Source: a bacterium (lineage in GTDB: Bacteria > Hydrogenedentota > Hydrogenedentia > Hydrogenedentiales > SLHB01). Taken from it: a stretch of 39,464 nt of DNA. Positions 25,806 through 32,939 of this stretch are shown in pieces. Below the pieces are notes generated by a model. The model searched no databases, had not been told where the DNA came from, and was given only the letters and a program-made list of their open reading frames with translations. The position numbers and the translations under genes are program-made. The stretch spans positions 1 through 39,464 of the forward strand of contig JAAEQP010000617.1 of the NCBI GenBank assembly GCA_024231375.1, read 5' to 3'. Within the stretch, counting starts at the first letter, position 1; every line of letters begins with the position of its first letter.

Positions 25806-27680
25806 CTAATGGGCCACGAGTTCATCGTCGACCGCCTTGGTCAGGTCCGCCACACGGAAATACGTGGCAACGCCGCTCGGATCGACAAACTCGGTCAGTA
25901 CCACATCCAACGGCGCGGGATCCTTGGTCTCACTCGCTGGAGGCCAAGCCTTTGCCAAGACCTTCGTTCCTCCGGGGCGTACCGACTCATCGGCGCTCGG
26001 CGTACCGAGGGAAGCGGGATCGAGGATCACGTCGCCCGGGGTCTGGTACTTCCCGATCACTTCGGTGTTGCTGGCAGCTCCGATGCAGTACACCACTGGA
26101 CCGCGCATCAAGGCCGCTCGTCCCTCTTGCGACTTGCGGCCGCGCACCAGCCGCCACGGCATAGGCATACCAAGCGTAACGGAATCCGCCGGCTTCCAGA
26201 CACGGCGAATCTCGAACAGGCCCGCGCCGGGAGAGACTTCGATGGGCGCCTCGTCGTTGACTGTCAGCTTGGCCTTCGGGCACCAACCCGGAATGCGCAA
26301 CCGCAAGGGGAATTCCATCGCTTCCGATGGGGTGAGGACGATCTTCACCCGTCCCGACGCGGGGTAATCTGTCTCCTGTTGGATCGTGACGCTACGACCG
26401 GCGCCCAGGTCGAGTTTCGCCGTCGATTGTGTGTAGAGGTTCACGGCCACGCCGTCGTCCGACCGGTAGTAGATCATGGCGGGTAACTCGGCCATGATTC
26501 GCCGCCAGTTGTTCGGGCAGCAGAAGGTGTCGTGAGCGTAGTACGTGCGATTGCCCTCTAGACAGCAGAAGTAACGGAGACTCCGGCCATCGGGCGATTG
26601 AGCGGCGAACAGGGCGTTGTAGACGGCCCGTTCCATTATGTTTCCGAATTGCGGATTGCTCGTTTTTCGGAGCATGCGATCCATCATTCGCGTCAGATAG
26701 GCCGTGGCGCAGCTTTCGCTCACGTTTCCGCTGCCCACCTGACTGTCGTGCCACGCCTCCTGCAAACTGCACGAACCCGAAACCAGCAGCCCATCCTGGC
26801 CTGTCAGGAAATCCAGAGCCTGCTGGGTCTGTTGCAGCAATCTCGGGTCGGGTTGGAGGTCGTGCAACTGCAACTGCGCCACACACAGGGCCATGAAAAT
26901 ATAGGCGTGCCGTTCGTCATCCATGTGGTAGGGTTTGCCGGGCTCGTCCATCTTGATGGTCGAGTTCCATTCCGGCAACCGGTACAACTCGGACTTCGTG
27001 ACGAAATCGAGATAGCGTTGGTCTCTCGTCTGTTCGAACAGCGTCAGCAGCGCCCCGTCCAGACCCGTGGTGACGCCGTACATGTTGCCACGCTTGCCGG
27101 TGTTCGGATATCGAGACGGCTCAGCCGACCAGCGGGTGAGGATGAAATCGGCCAGCTTCTTCGCTGCCGCCAGAGAGGCTTGCTCGCCAAAGAACGCGTA
27201 GTCGTTGGTCAATCCCAGGACGAGATACGACATCTCGTGGATGTCGTACACGCCCCACAGGCGGTTCGCCGGGACAAGGATGCCGATGTACCCGTCAGGC
27301 TCCTGGGTCCTGATGGCCTCCGCGACAAGACGTTTCTTCCACGCAAGCACCTTCTCATCCTTGGTATACGCGGCAAACCGCACCGTCGCATCGACCAGCT
27401 TGCCGAGGCCGATGTACCCCTGCTCGAGGTTCTTAGTGCGGAATGGAGCAAGGAACACGTTCTCGGTGTCCAACGCGAGCAGATTGTTGTTGACGGTAGA
27501 ATCAATCCGACGTCCGATCTCGCCGGCAATCGTGACCTCGCTCAGAGCAATTGGCGTCATGGCGCTGACCTCCAGGTTTTGGACGCTTGCGGCTGGCTGT
27601 TCATCCGCGGCCGCGGCCTGAACGTTTGCCGCGGTTAACGTCAATGCAATCGCAAGGACAAGTTGAGGCGAGTTTCTCAT
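25806..27680 (-). CDS. GH127 beta-L-arabinofuranosidase-like protein (DUF1680), exported
   Basis: A 624-residue exported glycoside hydrolase of the GH127 group. Signal peptide lies at about 1-23. The alpha/alpha barrel begins near residue 60, with WGVYDIHEMSYLVLGL in the middle. The zinc/thiol active site is complete: the E-x-C motif at E322 and C324 (SESCAT), and the Cys pair C387-C388 in DTFCCPNNW, where the first Cys is the nucleophile in characterised members. A beta-sandwich domain (about 400-600) with LRLRIPGWC and RGPVVYC follows. The ATG at 27680 is preceded by GGGAGCC; an upstream frame is open 16 codons without value. It is first of the GH127-oxidoreductase-isomerase run and is divergent from an alpha/beta hydrolase gene. 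Confidence 0.93.
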   Translation of the reverse strand: MRNSPQLVLAIALTLTAANVQAAAADEQPAASVQNLEVSAMTPIALSEVTIAGEIGRRIDSTVNNNLLALDTENVFLAPFRTKNLEQGYIGLGKLVDATVRFAAYTKDEKVLAWKKRLVAEAIRTQEPDGYIGILVPANRLWGVYDIHEMSYLVLGLTNDYAFFGEQASLAAAKKLADFILTRWSAEPSRYPNTGKRGNMYGVTTGLDGALLTLFEQTRDQRYLDFVTKSELYRLPEWNSTIKMDEPGKPYHMDDERHAYIFMALCVAQLQLHDLQPDPRLLQQTQQALDFLTGQDGLLVSGSCSLQEAWHDSQVGSGNVSESCATAYLTRMMDRMLRKTSNPQFGNIMERAVYNALFAAQSPDGRSLRYFCCLEGNRTYYAHDTFCCPNNWRRIMAELPAMIYYRSDDGVAVNLYTQSTAKLDLGAGRSVTIQQETDYPASGRVKIVLTPSEAMEFPLRLRIPGWCPKAKLTVNDEAPIEVSPGAGLFEIRRVWKPADSVTLGMPMPWRLVRGRKSQEGRAALMRGPVVYCIGAASNTEVIGKYQTPGDVILDPASLGTPSADESVRPGGTKVLAKAWPPASETKDPAPLDVVLTEFVDPSGVATYFRVADLTKAVDDELVAH

Positions 27681-27841
27681 TGCCGTTGGCTCCCAAAGAC
27701 CGGGGGGGACTTCTCTGATCGTACACAACGCGCTCGATACTATCGTGGACGGCGTTGGCTGTCAAAGAATGCGCAGCGCCAGAGGGACGCTTCCGTTACC
27801 GACACGAGGCACCTGATTGAGCGATGTGTCTGGATTCCCTG

Positions 27842-27871
27842 TGGACGGCGCCGTCACACGAAAGATACAAT
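27842..27871 (+). promoter_or_regulatory. Candidate sigma-70-type promoter for the alpha/beta hydrolase gene
   Basis: TGGACG (27842-27847) and TACAAT (27866-27871) are spaced by 18 bases. They match the -35 consensus at four of six positions and the -10 consensus at five of six. It lies about 90 bases before the ATG. A 12-base palindrome, GACGGCGCCGTC, overlaps the -35 element at 27844-27855. The call rests on pattern only. Confidence 0.35.
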
Positions 27872-27903
27872 CGCGGAGCACGACGAATCGCACGGCCATT
27901 GTT

Positions 27904-27921
27904 GAAGACGCGCGCGTCTTC
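27904..27921. repeat. Perfect 18-base palindrome upstream of the alpha/beta hydrolase gene
   Basis: GAAGACGCGCGCGTCTTC is its own reverse complement. It lies 39 bases before the ATG at 27961 and downstream of the candidate promoter, where it could be an operator or, in RNA, a hairpin in the leader. There is no T-run after it, so it is not a simple terminator. Confidence 0.45.
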
Positions 27922-27960
27922 CAGCAAGACCTGGGGCAAGAAGCTACACAAGGAGCGATC

Positions 27961-28884
27961 ATGAAACGCGGTCTCGCACAGAAACTGGCCCTTTCCATTC
28001 TTGGCATCGCATGCCTCATCGCATCGGGGACCGGCCATGCCGGCATTGAATCATTGATCGTGCCCTATACGGCCACCGAGGACGTGGTCTACGGACAGAA
28101 AGAGGGCATGGGGTTGACGCTCGACGTGCTGGAGCCCGAACAGAACCGTAAGGGCATCGGAATCATCGCCGTATCGAGCGGCGGTTGGAAATCGCACAAG
28201 TCGAACCTGCCCGAAGAAGTCGCCGAATTCCGGCGCGACCATTGGGGGATGGGCCTGCTGAAGAACGGGTTCACGGTCTTCGTCGTCCGCCACGGTAGCG
28301 GTCCTCGTTTCCAGGTGCCCGAAATGATCGAAGACGTTCGTCGCTCGGTCCGGTTCATTCGGATGAAGGCATCGGACTACGCAATCGACCCGGACCGAAT
28401 CGGGATCACCAGCGGTTCCTCCGGCGGTCATTTGGCCTTGATGGTTGGCCTGACCGGCAACGATGGCAACCCTGAATCGAAGGACCCCGTCGAGCGCGTC
28501 AGCAGCCGCACCCAAGCAATCGTCGCGTGGTTCGCTCCAAGCGACCTCATCAATTGGGGGGCCACGGACGGCTACAAGACCATTCAGAGCATGCGGCCAA
28601 GCCTCTTCGAAGAGATCTTCGGAACGATTACCGACCTGACGACACAACTGGAATCGATCTCACCCGTCTATCACGTCACGGCCGACGACCCGCCACTGCT
28701 CCTCATCCACGGGGACGCGGACCTGACCGTGCCCGTCCAGCAGTCTGAGGTCTTGAAGGCGAAATACGAGGAGGCCGGACTTCCGGTAGAACTCATTGTC
28801 CAGCCCGGCGGAGGTCACACCTACTGGGACGGCATTGAGAAACACTACGTGGACGTCGCCGAGTGGTTCATGGGTGCTTGGTGA
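27961..28884 (+). CDS. Exported alpha/beta hydrolase (esterase/lipase-like)
   Basis: A 307-residue exported hydrolase. The signal peptide runs from MKRGLAQK through a hydrophobic core to about residue 25 (TGHA). The alpha/beta hydrolase set is complete: oxyanion region VSSGGW, nucleophile S154 in GSSGGHLAL, acid D254 in HGDADLTVP, and H286 in GGGHTYW. This resembles the BD-FAE/acetyl-esterase-like group found with polysaccharide degradation genes. The ATG at 27961 has AAGGAG seven bases upstream; the frame is open 48 codons further but without features. It is transcribed away from GH127, so a shared divergent control region (27681-27960) is possible. De-esterification of a plant- or algal-type glycan is inferred. 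Confidence 0.9.
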   Translation: MKRGLAQKLALSILGIACLIASGTGHAGIESLIVPYTATEDVVYGQKEGMGLTLDVLEPEQNRKGIGIIAVSSGGWKSHKSNLPEEVAEFRRDHWGMGLLKNGFTVFVVRHGSGPRFQVPEMIEDVRRSVRFIRMKASDYAIDPDRIGITSGSSGGHLALMVGLTGNDGNPESKDPVERVSSRTQAIVAWFAPSDLINWGATDGYKTIQSMRPSLFEEIFGTITDLTTQLESISPVYHVTADDPPLLLIHGDADLTVPVQQSEVLKAKYEEAGLPVELIVQPGGGHTYWDGIEKHYVDVAEWFMGAW

Positions 28885-29149
28885 AGCAACACACTCCAAC
28901 GCTAGGGAGATTGGCCTCCCTTGCCAAGGACGATGCCCTTCTTCACGGAGCCCGTCAACAGTTCGGTGGTCTGGCCGGATCCTACCCCCGCGAGGCCGCC
29001 CCATTGGGTCGGCACGGGTCTTCTCCATGCATTCTCTCTGCATGTTGCTGCCTCGGTTGACGTCCACCCGCGGATTCTGGTCAAATGCCAAGCGGCGACC
29101 GTGCTCATCACGCCGTTCCCAAATGCGTTCCCAAGAATGAGGATTCCAG

Positions 29150-30895
29150 ATGCCCGAGGCAACGCAGCAAGACAAACCCGTAGTCACCAGCAACGATCAA
29201 GGGGCCACGGAAACGCGATTGCGGCTTTGGCCCGCGCTCGTTATCCTGTTTCTCCATTTCGCAGCAGCTCTGGGATTCTGGCTCTGGGGGTCGACGAACA
29301 TCCACAACGCCGTGGCGCTTGGCATCGTCCCTGCCGTGGCTGGGCTGTTGCTCATCATTTGGTGGCTGACGGCTAGTCGGGCGCCATGGCGCTCCCGGTT
29401 GCTCGGCCTTGCACTGTTCTCCGTAGCCTTGGTCGAGATCGTTTTCGCCCAGGAGTTCACGAACTATGGTCTGATGCTTCTCGGATACGCCCTGCCAACG
29501 ATGACCACCGGTATCGTGATCCTTCTTGCCTTGACCTATTCGGTGCGGTGGCGGTTCAGGCGAATCGTGCTCGCCCTCTACATGGTAGGATGTGCCGGAG
29601 TGTTCACCGCACTGCGGGTGGACAGCGTAGCCGGCAACTTGGCCCCTGTTGTGTCGTGGCGCTGGAGGCCGACCGCCCAGGATCTATCGGAAGCATTTCC
29701 ACGGTCAGAATCGCAGGGCACAGCCGTCCTGCCACCTCAGGCGGGTGTCGGCGACTGGCCCGGGTTCCGCGGCGTTGCGCGCGACGGGCGCCTCGTGGGG
29801 GTCAGGTTCTCCGCGGACTGGAGCACGCCTCCGCGCGAGGTGTGGCGGCGGAAGGTCGGGCCCGCGTGGTCGTCGTACGCCGTGGTAGGCGATTACCTGT
29901 TCACGCAGGAGCAGCGCGGCGAGGATGAATGTGTAACCTGCTATCGCGCCGATACAGGTGAAGAGGTGTGGGTGAATCGGGTCGAGGCTCGGTTCGAAGA
30001 CGCTATGGGATTGGGCCCGCGCGCTACGCCAACGTTTGACGAGGGGAAGCTCTACACTCAAGGATGCACCGGTATCCTGCAATGTCTGGATGCTTCGACG
30101 GGAAGTATGCTCTGGAAGCGGTCTCTCGTCACGGACGCGGACGTGAGCGTGCCCGGATGGGGCTTGGTGAGTTCACCCCTGCTCGCGGGAGAGTTCGTCA
30201 TCCAGTTCTCGGGAGGCGGCGAAGGGAAGAGTGTTCTCGCCTACGACCGTGCTTCGGGAGCGGAAGTATGGCGCGGAGGCCACGGCACCTCGGGATACAG
30301 TTCGCCGCATGTCGCCCGCATCGGAGGCGTCCCGCAAGTACTGATGGTCGGTAACTGGGGCCTTCAGGCACTCGCGTTGGAGACTGGCGGCCTCTTGTGG
30401 GATCACGCTTGGAAGGTTAGCACTAACCCGCGCTGCACCCAGCCGCTTCTGATCGGCAACGACTTGGTCATGCTCGGTACTACAGGCACGATGGGCTCGC
30501 GCCTGCTCCGAGTCCACAAGAACGATGCGGCCTGGGAAGTCAACGAGGAATGGGAAACCAATAAGTTCAGGCCCTACTTCAACGATTGCGTCCTGCACAA
30601 TGGATACGTCTATGGATTCCACGGAGACCGCTTCGCCTGTATCGACGTCAAGACAGGCCAGCGTCAGTGGGCGGGGAAGCGTTACGACGGACAAGTGTTG
30701 CTCATAACCGATATGGACATGCTTCTCGTGCTCAGTGAGGCAGGGGAGGTGGCCCTTGTCGATGCAACGCCTGAGGGCTTCATCGAACGTGCGCGCTTCA
30801 AGGCCCTCACCGGAAAGACATGGAACCATCCCGTGGTGGCGCACGGGAAGCTGTTTGTCAGGAATGCCGAAGAAGCCGCCTGCTATGAACTGTAG
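29150..30895 (+). CDS. Membrane-anchored PQQ-like beta-propeller protein
   Basis: A 581-residue protein with two parts. The first 160 residues hold about five hydrophobic spans (near 27-47, 54-75, 85-101, 106-132 and 139-156). The rest is a PQQ-like (BamB/quinoprotein-type) beta-propeller, opening with DWPGFRGVARDG (202-213), then repeats such as CYRADTGEEVWVNR, CLDASTGSMLWKR, AYDRASGAEVWRG, ALETGGLLWDHAW and CIDVKTGQRQWAG. With an odd number of spans and a cytoplasmic N-terminus the propeller would be outside the inner membrane. Catalytic calcium or PQQ residues and haem motifs are not evident, so a structural or sensing role is as likely as a dehydrogenase. ATG is preceded by GAGGATT. No operon partner is obvious. 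Confidence 0.85.
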   Translation: MPEATQQDKPVVTSNDQGATETRLRLWPALVILFLHFAAALGFWLWGSTNIHNAVALGIVPAVAGLLLIIWWLTASRAPWRSRLLGLALFSVALVEIVFAQEFTNYGLMLLGYALPTMTTGIVILLALTYSVRWRFRRIVLALYMVGCAGVFTALRVDSVAGNLAPVVSWRWRPTAQDLSEAFPRSESQGTAVLPPQAGVGDWPGFRGVARDGRLVGVRFSADWSTPPREVWRRKVGPAWSSYAVVGDYLFTQEQRGEDECVTCYRADTGEEVWVNRVEARFEDAMGLGPRATPTFDEGKLYTQGCTGILQCLDASTGSMLWKRSLVTDADVSVPGWGLVSSPLLAGEFVIQFSGGGEGKSVLAYDRASGAEVWRGGHGTSGYSSPHVARIGGVPQVLMVGNWGLQALALETGGLLWDHAWKVSTNPRCTQPLLIGNDLVMLGTTGTMGSRLLRVHKNDAAWEVNEEWETNKFRPYFNDCVLHNGYVYGFHGDRFACIDVKTGQRQWAGKRYDGQVLLITDMDMLLVLSEAGEVALVDATPEGFIERARFKALTGKTWNHPVVAHGKLFVRNAEEAACYEL

Positions 30896-31177
30896 GGCGT
30901 GGTTCCCGAAGGCGCCGCACCCAAGGTTCTGCCTGGTCGGCACGTCATCGCCGGAGAAGGCATGTGCTCGGGTCCTCATGGTCGGCGTGCCATAGCCCGA
31001 GAAAGCATCTGTTGGGGATACTCCCGGCGAGGGTCGGATTCCAGCCTACAACCTGCGCTCCGTAGCGTGTCGTGTTACCTATTGTCTCACTGCAATCCGC
31101 GGAAATTGAAACGATTTAGCCTATAGTATTTCGAGGCACTTGTCCGGTAATCCGAAAGCGTCCATCCCATCCCGGTG

Positions 31178-31201
31178 GTCGATCTGACTGATTCGATCGA
31201 C
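31178..31201. repeat. Inverted repeat GTCGATC-N10-GATCGAC, candidate operator
   Basis: Two 7-base arms (31178-31184 and 31195-31201) are perfect inverted copies separated by ten bases, so their centres are 17 bases apart, a little under two helical turns. It lies about 70 bases upstream of the candidate -35 element of the Gfo/Idh gene. A regulator binding site is possible; a chance repeat is also possible. Confidence 0.3.
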
Positions 31202-31267
31202 GCTCATCGTGGAGACTGCGGTGGTGCCATCAACTGGCCAACTGCGCAGCCCAGCGGCCAACGGCGC

Positions 31268-31297
31268 TTGACTCCCGGGGCGTCAGGGCATCACAAT
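31268..31297 (+). promoter_or_regulatory. Candidate sigma-70-type promoter for the Tat-lipoprotein Gfo/Idh gene
   Basis: TTGACT (31268-31273) matches the -35 consensus at five of six positions. CACAAT (31292-31297), 18 bases later, matches the -10 at four of six. Transcription would start near 31304, leaving a leader of about 26 bases that contains the AGGAGG ribosome site. Pattern-based only. Confidence 0.35.
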
Positions 31298-31329
31298 ATA
31301 CAGAACGTGTGAAACAGGAGGTCCAGGAT

Positions 31330-32790
31330 ATGTCACGCATCGGTCGCCGCCAATTTCTCAAGTCTACTGCCGCCGTCGCCGGCGCTTCATTCATTGGTTG
31401 CCAAACGACAACCAAGTCGCCGGCAGTTGTTGGCGCCAATGACCGCCTTCGCATCGCCGTGGCGGGTCTCAATGGTCGAGGCAACAGCCACATCGATGGG
31501 TGGCTCAGCCAAGACAACGTGGAGATTGCCTACTTGATCGAGCCCGATCAGCGGGTTCTCGCTCGTGCCATCAAGTCTGTCGAGAAGAAGAGCGAGGGCA
31601 GGATGAAGCCCAAGGGCGTCGCGGACGTCCGCAATGCGCTGGACGACAAGAATCTTCACGCCCTTTCGGTCGCCACGCCGAATCATTGGCATTCGCTGAT
31701 GACGATCTGGGGCGCCCAGGCAGGGAAGCACGTCTACGTCGAAAAACCCATGAGTCACGACATCACCGAAGGTCGCATTGCTGTCGAGGCGCAGAAGAAG
31801 TATGGCGTCGTCATCCAGCACGGCACGCAGCGCCGAAGCAGCGCGGGGATCGCCGGCCTTACCAAGGCAATCCACGACGGCAAATACGGCAGGTTGAAGA
31901 TCTCCTACGGCTACTGCTGCAAACCGCGCGGAAGCATCGGGTTCGAGTTGCCCAAGACCCCTCCGGAGAACCTTGACTGGAGTCTCTGGCGCGGTCCGGC
32001 GGAGATCGACGAGTACCATGCCAACTACGTGCATTACGATTGGCATTGGTTCTGGAAGACCGGTAACGGCGACATGAACAACCAGGGCACCCACCAGCTT
32101 GACGTTGCCCGCTGGGCCATCGACCCCGACCAAACCCATCCTGTCCGCGCGATGGCGCTCGGCGGCCGCTTCAAGTGGGACGACCAGGGCGAGACCCCGA
32201 ACACTATGTTCGGCATGGCCGAGTATCCCAATGGCCAGCAGGTCTTCTTCAATGTTCGCAACGTTGACCACGACGGGTACGAACGGCAGGTCGAGAACGA
32301 GTACTACTTCGAAGACGGCGGCAAGATCATTCGCGGCAAGTACTATCCCAAGGGCAGCAGCGAAGGTCAGCCGCTCGATATCGAACCCGGCGACGTGACC
32401 CCCGGCGGAAACTGGGGAAGCTTCATCGCTGCCTGTCGCGCGGGCGACCCGAGCATGGCCAATGGCGACGTGTACGACGCCCATTACGGCTGTGTGCTCG
32501 GCCATCTCATGAACAACTCCTACCGCCTGGGCGACCAGATGCCGTTCAACCAGAAGGCGGGGCAGTTCGGCGACAACCAAGACGCCTACGAGCACTTCGC
32601 CAAGCTCCACGACATTATGAGCAAGGGCGTGGGCATTCCCGAAGACGGCAACCACTACACCGTCGGGCCGTGGATTACGTTCGATCCCAAGACCGAACGG
32701 TGCACCGGCGACAATGCCAAGGCGGCCAATGCCCTTCTGAAGGACCCGAATCGTCCGGGCTTCGAGATCCCGGCCGCAAGGAAGGTCTAA
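31330..32790 (+). CDS. Tat-lipoprotein Gfo/Idh/MocA-family oxidoreductase
   Basis: A 486-residue second paralogue of the exported sugar oxidoreductases. The signal is GRRQFLKSTAAVAGA with a lipobox FIGC (C24), so it is probably a Tat-exported, lipid-anchored protein. The Rossmann motif is RIAVAGLNGRGNSH (about 41-54), and the EKP motif falls at 138-140 (HVYVEKPMSHD). The C-terminal half has DWHWFWKTGNGDMNNQGTHQ and a long tail typical of the planctomycete-type exported subgroup. The ATG at 31330 has AGGAGG eight bases upstream; the frame is open seven codons earlier from a GTG, which is a poorer start. It is monocistronic, with its own candidate promoter and a strong terminator. Substrate unknown. 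Confidence 0.93.
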   Translation: MSRIGRRQFLKSTAAVAGASFIGCQTTTKSPAVVGANDRLRIAVAGLNGRGNSHIDGWLSQDNVEIAYLIEPDQRVLARAIKSVEKKSEGRMKPKGVADVRNALDDKNLHALSVATPNHWHSLMTIWGAQAGKHVYVEKPMSHDITEGRIAVEAQKKYGVVIQHGTQRRSSAGIAGLTKAIHDGKYGRLKISYGYCCKPRGSIGFELPKTPPENLDWSLWRGPAEIDEYHANYVHYDWHWFWKTGNGDMNNQGTHQLDVARWAIDPDQTHPVRAMALGGRFKWDDQGETPNTMFGMAEYPNGQQVFFNVRNVDHDGYERQVENEYYFEDGGKIIRGKYYPKGSSEGQPLDIEPGDVTPGGNWGSFIAACRAGDPSMANGDVYDAHYGCVLGHLMNNSYRLGDQMPFNQKAGQFGDNQDAYEHFAKLHDIMSKGVGIPEDGNHYTVGPWITFDPKTERCTGDNAKAANALLKDPNRPGFEIPAARKV

Positions 32791-32813
32791 CTCATAGAAT
32801 CAGTTGACTGAAC

Positions 32814-32852
32814 GCGCTGGGCCGGGTCTTGCACTCGGCCCAGCGCTTTTTT
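32814..32852 (+). terminator. Rho-independent terminator after the Gfo/Idh gene
   Basis: An 11-base perfect stem, GCGCTGGGCCG (32814-32824) and CGGCCCAGCGC (32836-32846), with an 11-base loop, is followed directly by six T residues (32847-32852). It begins 23 bases after the stop at 32790. This is the clearest terminator in the window. Confidence 0.93.
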
Positions 32853-32939
32853 GCCACCGTGCGACGCCAACGACGGACGACCGCAACCTGAGCGAATGGG
32901 GTTGCACATCCTATCGAGACAGGGAGGAGCTTCTCGGAC

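Larger units (their letters stand above)
30896..31329. other. 434-base intergenic region before the second Gfo/Idh gene
   Basis: No gene is seen. It holds an AT-rich patch at about 31101-31135 that contrasts with the GC-rich surroundings, an inverted repeat at 31178-31201 and a candidate promoter near 31268-31297, each described separately. No clear terminator for the PQQ-like gene was found. Confidence 0.5.

Noticed and set aside
28902..29162. 86-codon minus-strand frame between the alpha/beta hydrolase and PQQ-like genes
   Set aside because: Glycine-rich end looked briefly like a small secreted protein, but there is no ribosome site, no signal peptide and no recognisable family.
30967..31003. 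CTCGGG ... CCCGAG inverted repeat after the PQQ-like gene, considered as a terminator
   Set aside because: Short arms, long loop, and followed by AAAGC rather than a T-run.
31106..31129. TTGAAA and TATAGT/TAGTAT in an AT-rich patch, considered as a promoter
   Set aside because: Spacing between the boxes is only 10-12 bases, and the patch is about 200 bases from the next gene; noted only as an AT-rich patch.
31387..32655. 422-codon minus-strand frame opposite the second Gfo/Idh gene
   Set aside because: The plus strand encodes a complete oxidoreductase with Tat signal, EKP motif, ribosome site and terminator; the opposite frame has none of these.
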